From JAIQFL01 sp035295745 (lineage in GTDB: Bacteria; Acidobacteriota; Terriglobia; Bryobacterales; Bryobacteraceae), in NCBI GenBank assembly GCA_035295745.1, contig DATGIL010000053.1, positions 1 through 64,000 of the forward strand: a stretch of DNA of 64,000 nt. The letters are read 5' to 3'. Each line of letters opens with the position of its first letter. Positions within the stretch are counted from its first letter, which is position 1. A model generated the notes under the pieces. The model made no database searches, was not told the DNA's origin, and worked only from the letters and a program-made list of their open reading frames with translations. Position numbers and translations under genes: made by a program. Below, one piece after another: positions 7,902-16,185 of this stretch.

Positions 7902-10481
7902 ATGAGCCCAGTGCCCCACCAGCGATTTTTCCTGATCGATTCGTTCGGATTCATCTTCCGCGCCTACCACGCTCGCGCCCGCAGCGGCGCCCCTCCTATG
8001 CGGACCGGCACCGGCATTTCCACCGAAGCCGTCTACATTTTCAACAACATGTTGCGCAAGCTGTTCAAGCAGTTCGACCCGCCCTACATCGCCGCGGTCT
8101 TCGAAAGCGGCGCTCCCACTCACCGTGTCCAGGAGTTCGCCGAGTACAAAGCCAATCGTACCGAGACTCCCCCTGACCTGCTCGATCAGATTCCGTACAT
8201 TCGCCGGGTGCTGGAGGCCATGCGCGTCCCGATCCTGGAATATCGCGGCTTTGAGGCAGACGACGTGATCGGCACACTGGCGCGCATCGGCGAGAAGTCG
8301 GGGTATGAAGTGGTGATCGTTTCGAGCGACAAAGATATGTTGCAGCTCGTCACCGATCGCGTCTCGATGTTAAATCCCGCCAAGGACGACACCTGGTACG
8401 ATCCGGCGAAAGTGAAAGAGTTCATGGGCGTGCGCCCCGACCAGGTGGCCGACCTGCTCGCGCTGATGGGCGACACCGTGGACAACATTCCGGGCGCTCC
8501 GGGTATCGGCGAAAAAGGCGCGAGGGATTTGATCGAGCGATTCGGCTCCGTGGAGGCGGCGATGGAGCATGCCGCCGAGGTGGAGCGCAAGACGTACCGC
8601 GAGAGCCTGCAGAACAATGTCGAGCGCATTCGCATGAGTAAGCGCCTCGCCACCATCGCCGAAGTCCCAATCGAGTTTTCCTTCGAAGCGGTGAAGGCGC
8701 AGCAGGCCGACACTTTGCAACTCAAGGCGGTTTACAAACATCTCGAGTTCTTCAGTCTTCTGAAAGAGCTGGGTCCCTCCGAGGACACACGCGAACGGGA
8801 TTATCGTGTGATCCAGGATGCCGCCGAGCTGCAGGCGTGGCTCGCCGCGATCCCTGCGGACCATCCGGTAGCGGTCGCGATTGCGAAATCCGCGGAAGGC
8901 GAGTTTTCGCTCGATACCATCGGCCTTGCCTGGAGACAGGACGAGGCGCGCGCGGTCAGTACCGAACACATGGGTATCCTCAAGCCGTGGCTCGAGGATG
9001 CCGCCGTCCCGAAGATCGCCTGCGACGTAAAGTCGGCGCTGCTGATGCTGGGACGGGTGGGAGTGGAGGCGCGCGGATTCGAGCACGATATCATGCTCTA
9101 CGCCTTCCTGCTGGATGCCGACCCCGCGGGATGCGCGCTCGAGGAACAGGCGAGCCGCCGCCTCGATCTGAAACTGGGGCACGGGCCGGAACAGCACGCG
9201 GATATCACCCTCGAGATCTGGAAACAGCTCGCACCCTCGGTCGAGTCGCGCGGCCTGCAGTCGCTCTACACCACCATCGAACTGCCGCTCACCCACGTGC
9301 TGGCGCGCATGGAACGCACCGGCATCCGCATCGACCCTGTGGAATTAAAGCGCCTCTCGGGATTGATGGAGGCGGAGATCTCGCGGCTCACCGGCGAGAT
9401 TCACACGCTCGCCGGCAAACCTTTCAACATCAGCTCGCCACAACAATTGGGACGGGTGCTGTTCGAGGATCTGAAGCTGCCCGCCCCAGTGAAATACGGC
9501 AAAGGCAAAGTGATTTCCACCGCTGCCGATGTGCTGGATGACCTCGCCGCCGAGCACGAGATCGTCCGCAAGGTGCTGGAGTACCGTCAGCTCACCAAGC
9601 TGAAGGGAACCTATGTCGACGCGCTGCCGGAATTGATCGATCCCGTGACCGGGCGTCTGCACACCAGCTTCAACCAGGCGGGAGCGGCTACCGGCCGGCT
9701 CTCCTCGTCGAATCCGAACCTGCAGAATATCCCGATCCGCACTGCGCTGGGCCGTGAGATTCGTGCTGCTTTTGTCCCCCGTGAGGGGTGGAAGCTTCTC
9801 GTCGCCGACTACTCCCAGATCGAGTTGCGCCTTCTGGCGCACATGTCGGAAGATCCTCTGCTGGTCGAGGCGTTCCGGGTGGGCGAGGACATTCACACCA
9901 AGACGGCTTCGGAAGTGCTCGGTGTGCCGCCGCTGATGGTCACGCCCGAGGCGCGCCGTGACGCTAAAGCGGTGAACTTCGGGATCGTCTATGGCATCAG
10001 CGGCTTCGGATTGGCGCAGCAGTTGGGAATCAGCCGCGCGGAAGCCGAGAAGTATATCAAGAACTACTTCGCGCGCTACGTCGGGGTGCGCCGCTGGCTG
10101 GATGAGACGGTCGCGGCGGTGCGTCAGAGCGGCGTCACCAAAACGCTATTCGGTCGGGAACGGCCGATTCCCGACATGAACAGCCGCAACGCCAATGCCC
10201 GCGGATTCGCCGAACGCACCGCTGTGAATTCCCCATTGCAAGGTACGGCGGCCGACCTGATCAAGCTGGCCATGGTGCGGATCGATGCCGCGCTTTCCGC
10301 CGGCGGTTATCGCAGTGCGATGCTGCTGCAGGTTCACGACGAGTTGGTGTTTGAGGTTCCGCCCGAGGAACTCGACGAAGTTTCGAAACTCGTGAAGCGC
10401 GAGATGGAAGGCGTCTACCCGCTCAACGTGCCCCTGCTAGTCGATGTCGGCGTAGGTGCCAACTGGCGCGACGCGAAGTAA
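7902..10481 (+). CDS. polA: DNA polymerase I (proofreading domain degenerate)
   Basis: An 859-residue family A DNA polymerase for repair and Okazaki fragment processing. The 5' nuclease domain (about 1-290) has FFLIDSFGFIFRAYHA, YRGFEADDVIGTLA and GDTVDNIPGAPGIGEKGA. The polymerase domain has motif A VADYSQIELRLLAHMSEDP, motif B RRDAKAVNFGIVYGISGFG and motif C LLQVHDELVFEV. The middle 3'-5' exonuclease domain is present but has lost its acidic residues: the place of the DTE motif reads VAVAIAKS, and by hand alignment the second and third metal-binding Asp positions are Ala and His. I chose the ATG at 7902, which gives the normal N-terminus; an in-frame GTG 66 bases upstream adds an unconserved extension. 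Confidence 0.96.
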   Translation: MSPVPHQRFFLIDSFGFIFRAYHARARSGAPPMRTGTGISTEAVYIFNNMLRKLFKQFDPPYIAAVFESGAPTHRVQEFAEYKANRTETPPDLLDQIPYIRRVLEAMRVPILEYRGFEADDVIGTLARIGEKSGYEVVIVSSDKDMLQLVTDRVSMLNPAKDDTWYDPAKVKEFMGVRPDQVADLLALMGDTVDNIPGAPGIGEKGARDLIERFGSVEAAMEHAAEVERKTYRESLQNNVERIRMSKRLATIAEVPIEFSFEAVKAQQADTLQLKAVYKHLEFFSLLKELGPSEDTRERDYRVIQDAAELQAWLAAIPADHPVAVAIAKSAEGEFSLDTIGLAWRQDEARAVSTEHMGILKPWLEDAAVPKIACDVKSALLMLGRVGVEARGFEHDIMLYAFLLDADPAGCALEEQASRRLDLKLGHGPEQHADITLEIWKQLAPSVESRGLQSLYTTIELPLTHVLARMERTGIRIDPVELKRLSGLMEAEISRLTGEIHTLAGKPFNISSPQQLGRVLFEDLKLPAPVKYGKGKVISTAADVLDDLAAEHEIVRKVLEYRQLTKLKGTYVDALPELIDPVTGRLHTSFNQAGAATGRLSSSNPNLQNIPIRTALGREIRAAFVPREGWKLLVADYSQIELRLLAHMSEDPLLVEAFRVGEDIHTKTASEVLGVPPLMVTPEARRDAKAVNFGIVYGISGFGLAQQLGISRAEAEKYIKNYFARYVGVRRWLDETVAAVRQSGVTKTLFGRERPIPDMNSRNANARGFAERTAVNSPLQGTAADLIKLAMVRIDAALSAGGYRSAMLLQVHDELVFEVPPEELDEVSKLVKREMEGVYPLNVPLLVDVGVGANWRDAK

Positions 10482-10489
10482 CTCTTGCG

Positions 10490-10539
10490 TAGCGCAAACA
10501 CCCTGTTTGCCGCGTCGAGACTCCTCTCGACGCTTTTCG
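10490..10539 (+). repeat. Double-hairpin dispersed repeat, copy 1
   Basis: Stem 1 is GCAAACA/TGTTTGC with loop CCC; stem 2 is GCGTCGAGA/TCTCGACGC with loop CTCC, followed by TTTTCG and the conserved tail CGYGTCCAC. It begins 8 bp after the polA stop, in the orientation where the second hairpin plus TTTT could terminate polA transcription. The gene on the other side is convergent. Confidence 0.93.
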
Positions 10540-10605
10540 CGTGTCCACGAAGTCTGCCCGGCCACTCGTGGAGGGGCATGCCTCCCGCATCCCGTCGTCG
10601 ACCGC

Positions 10606-11226
10606 TCACTTCTTGAACCGGTACAACTGCGCCGGCTTTCGCCCCGTCTCCCGCCACTCCTTTAGGGGCTCCACAATTGCCCTCTGCCCGATCTTCCTCC
10701 GGAAATTCCGCTTATCCAGACGCTCACCCAGAATCGCCTCGTGCACCAACTGCAGCTCCGTAAGCGTGAACTTCGCCGGCAGTAACTCGAACCCTACATT
10801 CGTGTAGTCCAGCTTATTGCGAATCCGCTGGTGCGCGTACTCCACAATATTCCGATGATCGAACGCCAGCGCCGGTACTTCGTCCAACCCAAACCACGCC
10901 GCGTCCGCCGCATCGCTGACCGCGTGCAGACTCTGCGTCTCGGAAACCAGTGCGTAGTACGCCACGGAAATCACTCGCCCTCTCGGATCGCGCCGTGGAT
11001 CGCCGAAACTGTAGAGCTGCTCCAGATACACTTCATCCACACCCGTCTTCTTGCGCAGTTGCCGTACCGCCGCCCGATCCAGCGACTCGTCTTCGTGCAC
11101 AAAACCGCCTGGCAATGCGTATCGCCCCTGGAACGGCTTGGCTTCCCGCTTCACCAGCAGCACGTGCATCCGCCGATCGCGAATCGTGAAAAGCACCACG
11201 TCGACCGCCACCCGCAGATCGTTCAC
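10606..11226 (-). CDS. NrtR-like Nudix transcriptional regulator
   Basis: A 206-residue protein with an N-terminal Nudix domain and a C-terminal winged-helix region (about 150-206, LLPAKFTLTELQLVHEAI and the basic RLDKRNFRRKIG), the arrangement of NrtR regulators of NAD metabolism, which bind ADP-ribose and control NAD genes. The Nudix box is degenerate: after G41 and E47, the catalytic REUxEE reads RQLRKK (55-60), with all three glutamates replaced, so hydrolysis is unlikely and ligand sensing more plausible. It is the last gene of an operon, overlapping the NAD kinase-like gene by ATGA, which supports a role in NAD(P) control. The possible operator lies upstream of the first gene of the operon. 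Confidence 0.85.
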   Translation of the reverse strand: MNDLRVAVDVVLFTIRDRRMHVLLVKREAKPFQGRYALPGGFVHEDESLDRAAVRQLRKKTGVDEVYLEQLYSFGDPRRDPRGRVISVAYYALVSETQSLHAVSDAADAAWFGLDEVPALAFDHRNIVEYAHQRIRNKLDYTNVGFELLPAKFTLTELQLVHEAILGERLDKRNFRRKIGQRAIVEPLKEWRETGRKPAQLYRFKK

Positions 11227-12152
11227 GCCATCACCAGGTTCGCGCGCTCAGGCGCGATGCCGATCGTCGCCGTGGCTCCGGAGTTGAACTCCAGGTGGTC
11301 GGCCTCCATGCCATCCGAGAAGATCACACCAGACACGGGCAAGTGCGACTCCACCATCAGCGGCTTGCCCGGCAGCACCGTACCCGCGACGATCCCCGCC
11401 TGCGAGTGTCGGCTGACAAACGGCTCGCGCACCACGAACAGCAGTTTCTGTTCCTCCCACTCCAGGCGCAGGGGCTTCACCGGCGTCCCTCCCAGAAATT
11501 CAAGAATGCCGGAGGTCTGGTGGAAGATCGACGAAAGCCAGCCTGTGCTGCCCGCGCCCGTGGACACGATGATCCCGCTCGAAGACTGCTCCTCGGTGCG
11601 TCCCGCATATTGAATACGGTAGCGCGCCGAGGTGTGCGACTGCGCGCCCAGAAAGAGATCGTTGAAGGCCACCAGGCGCTGTCCGTCTTTCAATTTCGCT
11701 TCGGCGAGCGTGACGGCGCGGACCCGCGCGCGATTCGTCATCGCCTTCTCGAGCTGCGGGCGGAAATTCTCCGGCTGAAACGGCAGCAGCACTCCGTCGA
11801 AGCGCTGCGGATCCGGATTCACCGCGACAATGGGCTGCCCGCGCACGTATTTCGCCGTGTTCGCCACCAGCCCGTCCTGCCCCAGCGTCACGATCAGGTC
11901 GGTCTTGGCGAACACATACGTCGGAACCAGCGCGCGATCCATCACCTGGATCTTCAGCCCGATTTCGAGCGAGCGCCGGACCAGTTCGAGCGAATGCCGG
12001 TAGGCATCGTCTTCCTGCACGTATGCCGCGAAATCGCCGCCCGCATGTTCGATGTAGAACTTCGCCTGGGCGCGCGTGTTGAAGCGCTCGATCAACTCCT
12101 CGAGGCGCGTCTTTCGCGTCACCAGGACGATCTTCTCGTACACTGCCGTCAC
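11223..12152 (-). CDS. NAD kinase-like protein (diverged GGDG motif)
   Basis: A 309-residue protein of the ATP-NAD kinase/diacylglycerol kinase fold. The diagnostic GGDGT loop appears as LGQDGLVANTAKYV (about 90-103), retaining the catalytic Asp93 but replacing the second glycine by Gln. PIVAVNPDPQRFDGVLLPF follows the usual position after this loop, and SSSGIIVSTGAGSTGWLSS matches the second NAD kinase signature (STPTGSTAY in classical enzymes). It overlaps its neighbours on both sides by 4 bp. It may phosphorylate NAD, or have drifted to another nucleotide or sugar-like substrate; the sequence alone does not decide. The operon links it to an SPFH membrane scaffold and an NrtR-like sensor. 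Confidence 0.82.
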   Translation of the reverse strand: MTAVYEKIVLVTRKTRLEELIERFNTRAQAKFYIEHAGGDFAAYVQEDDAYRHSLELVRRSLEIGLKIQVMDRALVPTYVFAKTDLIVTLGQDGLVANTAKYVRGQPIVAVNPDPQRFDGVLLPFQPENFRPQLEKAMTNRARVRAVTLAEAKLKDGQRLVAFNDLFLGAQSHTSARYRIQYAGRTEEQSSSGIIVSTGAGSTGWLSSIFHQTSGILEFLGGTPVKPLRLEWEEQKLLFVVREPFVSRHSQAGIVAGTVLPGKPLMVESHLPVSGVIFSDGMEADHLEFNSGATATIGIAPERANLVMA

Positions 12153-13117
12153 CCCTTGCGTGGAGCGGTGCCCACCAGCGAGTGGAGCAGCTCGGGAGAG
12201 ATGTTCAGCTCGCCAATCTTCTGCGCGTTGGCGGCCAGGTCCTGAAACGCCATCGCGATGGTATTTCGCGAATCGCCGCCGTGAGGCGTCATCATCATGA
12301 GGACGCGCCAGTCCACTCCTTGTATCGGCGCGAGAATGGTCTGCAGCGAGTAGGCGCGGCTATCGGACTCTTTGCGGTCGTTTTCTACCTTTTGATCCGT
12401 GAGCGCGGCGCGTTGCTTTTCAAGGGCGATCTGTGCTTCCAGCTCACGCTCGCGGATTTCGCGCTGCTTCGTCTGCACCAGAAGTTCCGTCTGCAGCTCG
12501 TTTTCCTTGATCCGGCCCTCCTGCTCGATCGCCGAATTGCGGCGCGCATACACCGCGTCGTCCGCGTCGCGATTCAGTGCCTCGCGCGCCTCCGCCTCCA
12601 GCGCCTTCGCCATTTCGGGCGTCGGCTTCAGCGAGAGGATCGACAGATTGAGAATCTCCACTCCCAGTTGCACCACTTCGGGACTGGCCGTGAGCCGCGC
12701 CAGCACGCGTCCCGTGAGCGCGTCGCCGTGGACCAGTGCCTGGCGCAGGGGCAGCACCTGGATCTCGCCGCGGACCAGCGTTTGTAGCCCGTATACCAGG
12801 CGTTCCGGCAGTTTCTGATACTGGTCGCTGGCGTACTTGCCGCGCGAATCGAGCGTGAAATCGAGCATCGCCGACGCCTTCTTCGGATCCGCGATCCGGT
12901 AGGTGAGCTGTCCCTGCACGGTAAGCGTCTGGAAGTCGGCCGTCGGTTCGTTGAACACGAACGGGATATTGGCGCTGGCCACCGGCACCGACACGATCGT
13001 GGAAGACGGAACGAAGTAAAAGAACGAGAGCCCCGCGCCCTCGCGCACCAGCTTCCCTCTCGAGAAGTGCAGGATGTAGTCCGTAGGACTCGCCTTGCGA
13101 TAGCTGAAGCCGAACAT
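12149..13117 (-). CDS. SPFH/Band 7 domain protein
   Basis: A 322-residue SPFH (stomatin/prohibitin/flotillin/HflK) family protein. The N-terminal part (about 10-190) is the SPFH fold, with the characteristic GAGLSFFYFVPSSTIVSVP and VQLGVEILNLSILSLKPTPEM. A charged coiled coil follows (about 190-265, rich in E, R, K and Q, for example QTELLVQTKQREIRERELEA). There is no strong transmembrane helix at the N-terminus, unlike HflC/HflK. It is the first gene of a three-gene operon with 4-bp overlaps, behind a strong promoter and an AGGAGG ribosome binding site 6 bp before the ATG. The family scaffolds membrane microdomains; the link to NAD metabolism is inferred from context. Confidence 0.9.
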   Translation of the reverse strand: MFGFSYRKASPTDYILHFSRGKLVREGAGLSFFYFVPSSTIVSVPVASANIPFVFNEPTADFQTLTVQGQLTYRIADPKKASAMLDFTLDSRGKYASDQYQKLPERLVYGLQTLVRGEIQVLPLRQALVHGDALTGRVLARLTASPEVVQLGVEILNLSILSLKPTPEMAKALEAEAREALNRDADDAVYARRNSAIEQEGRIKENELQTELLVQTKQREIRERELEAQIALEKQRAALTDQKVENDRKESDSRAYSLQTILAPIQGVDWRVLMMMTPHGGDSRNTIAMAFQDLAANAQKIGELNISPELLHSLVGTAPRKG

Positions 13118-13123
13118 GGGAGA

Positions 13124-13180
13124 CCTCCTTTATCAGTGTCTACCTGACACCATTATGGTGTTGTAATGACACTTTGTCAA
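13124..13180 (-). promoter_or_regulatory. Sigma-70 promoter, palindromic operator and RBS of the SPFH operon
   Basis: On the minus strand a perfect -35 TTGACA (13180-13175) is followed after exactly 17 bp by CATAAT (13157-13152, five of six matches). A perfect 7-1-7 palindrome ACACCATAATGGTGT (13147-13161) covers the -10, an ideal place for a repressor, plausibly the NrtR-like protein encoded at the end of the operon. AGGAGG (13129-13124) is the ribosome binding site, six bases before the ATG at 13117. Confidence 0.85.
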
Positions 13181-13199
13181 GAGAAATCGGGTGTTCGCT

Positions 13200-13640
13200 C
13201 GATCTCGTTGCTTTGGTGTTGTTGCTTGGTGCTGCTGCTGTGCCTGATAGTTTGTTGCTGCGTGCCGTGCCTGCCTGGTGCTGTGCCTGATGTTTTTGCC
13301 TGGTGCTGTACCTGATGTTTTTGCCTGGTGCTGTGCCTGATGTCTTTGCCTGGTGCCGTCCCTGATGTTTTTGCTTGGTGCCGTGCCTGATTGTTTTTGC
13401 CTGGTGCTTTTGCCTGATGTCTTTGCTTGGTGCCGTGCCTGATAGTTTGTTGCTGGCGTGCCGTGCCTGATGTTTTGCCTGGTGCTTGTGCCTGATTGTT
13501 TTTGCCTGGTGCCGTGCCTGATGTCTTTGCCTGGTGCTGTGCCTGATGTCTTTGCCTGGTGCTGTACCTGATGTTTTTGCTTGGTGCTGTGCCTGATGTT
13601 TTGCTGGTACTGTACCTGATAGTTGTTGCTTGCTGTTGTA
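13200..13640. repeat. 25-bp degenerate minisatellite
   Basis: About 18 imperfect units of about 25 bp, plus-strand form GCCTGGTGCTGTGCCTGATG followed by a T-run. Units vary at a few positions and in T-run length. It starts just upstream of the SPFH promoter and ends next to a double-hairpin repeat. All three minus-strand frames run open for more than 150 codons because the unit has no stop in any minus frame; the predicted peptides (repeats of HQAKTSGTAPG) are not credible genes. Confidence 0.9.
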
Positions 13641-13646
13641 CCCGTT

Positions 13647-13697
13647 GTGGCGCAAACACTCCTGTTTGCCGCGTCGAGACTCATCTCGACGCTTTCC
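13647..13697 (+). repeat. Double-hairpin dispersed repeat, copy 2
   Basis: GTGGCG, then stem GCAAACA/TGTTTGC (loop CTCC) and stem GCGTCGAGA/TCTCGACGC (loop CTCA). The tail reads CTTTCCG, one change from CTTTTCG. It lies between the minisatellite and the end of the ADOP gene, opposite in orientation to both flanking genes. Confidence 0.93.
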
Positions 13698-13737
13698 GTC
13701 CCTTTGCAAATTTCGCGAGGCGAAGTCCTAGCCTAAC

Positions 13738-16140
13738 CTATCCCACTCGCAATGCCGAGGAAGGGTCGATCCGCATCGCGCGCCGCGCCGGTACGTAACT
13801 CGCCCCCAGCGCCACCGCCACGAACACCGCCGCGATCCCCAGATACGTCAACGGATCCGTCGTGCTCACCTGGAACAGCAAGCTCTGCAGCACCCGCATC
13901 ATCACGGCCGCGCCCGCAATCCCAAGCGCCGCGCCGCCCAGCGTCAGTCCCAGTCCCGGAGCCATCACCAGCCGCAAAATGTCGCCCTGTTGCGCGCCCA
14001 GCGCCCGCCGAATCCCCATTTCGTGCGTGCGTTGCGCCACCGAATACGAGATCGCCCCGTAGATCCCAACCACCGCCAGAAGCATTGCCGTTCCGGCGAA
14101 CAGTCCCAGCAGCATCGCGATCAACTGCCGCTGTCCCTCCGAAGCCGCCACCACGCTCTCCATCGTGCGGACATCGGAGATCCCCTGATCGCGATCGATC
14201 GCCAGCACCTCGCCGCGAACGGCATTCGCATAGCGCAGCGGATCGCCCTCCGTCCGAACCGCGAAGGCCGCCGACAAGGCGGGGCTCTGATCCCAGGGCC
14301 GATAGACGCCCGCCATCGGTTCCGTATCGAGACCCTGATGCACGTCCGCCACCACCCCCACAACCTGAAACGGCCGCGGATTGATGCCGATCAAAATGTA
14401 CTTGCCCACGGGGTCCACGCCGCGCGGATACTCCGGCCAGAAGAGCCGCGCGAAGGCCTCGTTGATCAGCGCCACAGGCTCCGTCCCGGATTGATCGTGG
14501 GCCGTAAACTCACGGCCGCGCCGCAGCGGGATCTCCATCGTGCGCAGGTAGGGCGGTGTGATCATCTGGATTGCCGCCAGCGGCCGCTCGTTGAGCTTCA
14601 CGGGCGCCTGGTCCGCGGGCTGCACCGGCGTCATCGGGAAGCCCTGCATCGGCAGCGTCAGCGTGGCCGCCGCGCCGCGAATCCCCGGCAACGACTCCAA
14701 CCGCGCCGCCAGCCCATCGAAGAACAAAGCCCGCTTCGTATCCGTGTCGTACCGCGTCGGCGAGAGCGAGATCCGCATCGTGAGCAGGTTGTCAGGATTG
14801 AATCCGGGCTGCACGCGGTTCAGGTGCGCGAGGCTCTCCATCAGCAGCGTCGCGCCAATCAGCAGCACCATCGAGAGCGCTACCTGGCCCACCACCAGCA
14901 GTCCCCGCGCGTGCAGCCATGGAATCGTCCGCTTCCCCGCCGGCGCCGCCGACCCGCCTCCGCCTCGCAGCACCGCCGCCAAGTCGGGACGCGATGCCCC
15001 CAGCGAAGGCACAAGTCCGAACAGCACGCCCGTCGCCACCGAGAGCGCCATTGCGAAGGCCAGTACCAAAGTATCCAGCCGGACCTCCGACATGCGCGGT
15101 AATTCGAGCGCCGTCAGGTGAGCGATGCCCTGCAAGCTCCATCGCGCCAGCAGAAGCCCCAACGCCCCGGCGATCGCAGCCAGCACCACGCTCTCCGACA
15201 GTAATTGCGCGATGAGCCGTCCACGCCCCGCCCCCACCGAGGCGCGCACAGCGAACTCCCTTGCCCGCGACGAAGCTCGCGCCAGCAGCAGACTGGCCAC
15301 GTTGGCGCACGCAATCAGCAGTACGAACCCCACCGCGCCGAACAGCATCCACAACATCGACCGCACCTTGGCCACCAGCTCTTCTTTGATCGGCGCAACC
15401 CGTGCGGACGTCGTCCGCTTTGCATCGAGCATTCCCGGGTGATTGGCGGCGTACTGTTGATTGAGCACGCCCAACTCGGCGCTGGCCTGCTCCAGGCTCA
15501 CGCCTGGAAGCAGCCGTGCGAACACCGCCAGGATGGGGCTGCTGCGATTCAGGTGCTCGCCAGGACGGCTGACCCACAGGTCTACGTCGGAGAAGGGAAA
15601 GTGGAAGTCCGGGGGCAACACGCCCACAATCGTGAATGGCGTCGCGCCCAGCGTGATCGCGCGCCCCGAAATTGAGGGATCGCCGCCGAATCGCCGCTGC
15701 CACAGGGCCGTCGAGATCATCGCCACCGAAGGTCCACCGGGCACGTCTTCTTCAGGCAGGAACCCGCGCCCCAACGCCGGCTCGATCCGCAGGATCCGCA
15801 GAAAGTTGGCTGAGACGCGCGACTGCTTGAGCACCTCCGGCGTGGCGCCGCCGGAGAGCGTGACTTCCTCCACTCCGTTGTAGAATGCTCCCAGGTCGCT
15901 GTACGACTTGGCGCCCGCACGCATCTCGTCATACCGTGGAATGGTCGACCCGCCGGCCACTCGCACGACGCGCTCGGGCTCAGGATACGGCAGTGGCTTC
16001 AGCAGGACCGCGCGGACGACGGTGAAGATCGCAGTGTTGGCGCCAATCCCCAACGCCAGTGTGAATACCGCCGTTGCCGCGAATGCGGGGCTTCTGCGCA
16101 TGCCCCGCAATGCATAGCGCACATCCTGCCACAAGTTCAT
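13738..16140 (-). CDS. ADOP-type ABC transporter permease (MacB-PCD/FtsX, duplicated)
   Basis: An 800-residue orphan permease with the same layout as the gene at 4121-6589. It starts MNLWQDVRYALRGMRRSPAF, the typical ADOP N-terminus, then a membrane helix and the first periplasmic core (SDLGAFYNGVEEVTLSGGA, GRGFLPEEDVPGG). The first FtsX block is around 265-400 (RASSRAREFAVRASVGAGRG), the second core contains LPLRRGREFTAHDQSG, and the last FtsX block contains ISYSVAQRTHEMGIRRALGA. No ABC ATPase gene is adjacent. It is transcribed towards the minisatellite and double-hairpin repeat. The substrate is unknown. Confidence 0.93.
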   Translation of the reverse strand: MNLWQDVRYALRGMRRSPAFAATAVFTLALGIGANTAIFTVVRAVLLKPLPYPEPERVVRVAGGSTIPRYDEMRAGAKSYSDLGAFYNGVEEVTLSGGATPEVLKQSRVSANFLRILRIEPALGRGFLPEEDVPGGPSVAMISTALWQRRFGGDPSISGRAITLGATPFTIVGVLPPDFHFPFSDVDLWVSRPGEHLNRSSPILAVFARLLPGVSLEQASAELGVLNQQYAANHPGMLDAKRTTSARVAPIKEELVAKVRSMLWMLFGAVGFVLLIACANVASLLLARASSRAREFAVRASVGAGRGRLIAQLLSESVVLAAIAGALGLLLARWSLQGIAHLTALELPRMSEVRLDTLVLAFAMALSVATGVLFGLVPSLGASRPDLAAVLRGGGGSAAPAGKRTIPWLHARGLLVVGQVALSMVLLIGATLLMESLAHLNRVQPGFNPDNLLTMRISLSPTRYDTDTKRALFFDGLAARLESLPGIRGAAATLTLPMQGFPMTPVQPADQAPVKLNERPLAAIQMITPPYLRTMEIPLRRGREFTAHDQSGTEPVALINEAFARLFWPEYPRGVDPVGKYILIGINPRPFQVVGVVADVHQGLDTEPMAGVYRPWDQSPALSAAFAVRTEGDPLRYANAVRGEVLAIDRDQGISDVRTMESVVAASEGQRQLIAMLLGLFAGTAMLLAVVGIYGAISYSVAQRTHEMGIRRALGAQQGDILRLVMAPGLGLTLGGAALGIAGAAVMMRVLQSLLFQVSTTDPLTYLGIAAVFVAVALGASYVPARRAMRIDPSSALRVG

Positions 16141-16185
16141 GAAAGGCCCTCCCGGAATGAATCCAGTGTATCCGAGAGGCCTCTG

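Noticed and set aside
10490..10539. Integron attC site or attachment site
   Set aside because: No integrase gene, no conserved core sites, and the same sequence recurs at twelve unrelated positions.
13133..13709. Three overlapping minus-strand reading frames of 160-189 codons
   Set aside because: They are translations of one 25-bp minisatellite in three frames, with no start signal and no family resemblance.
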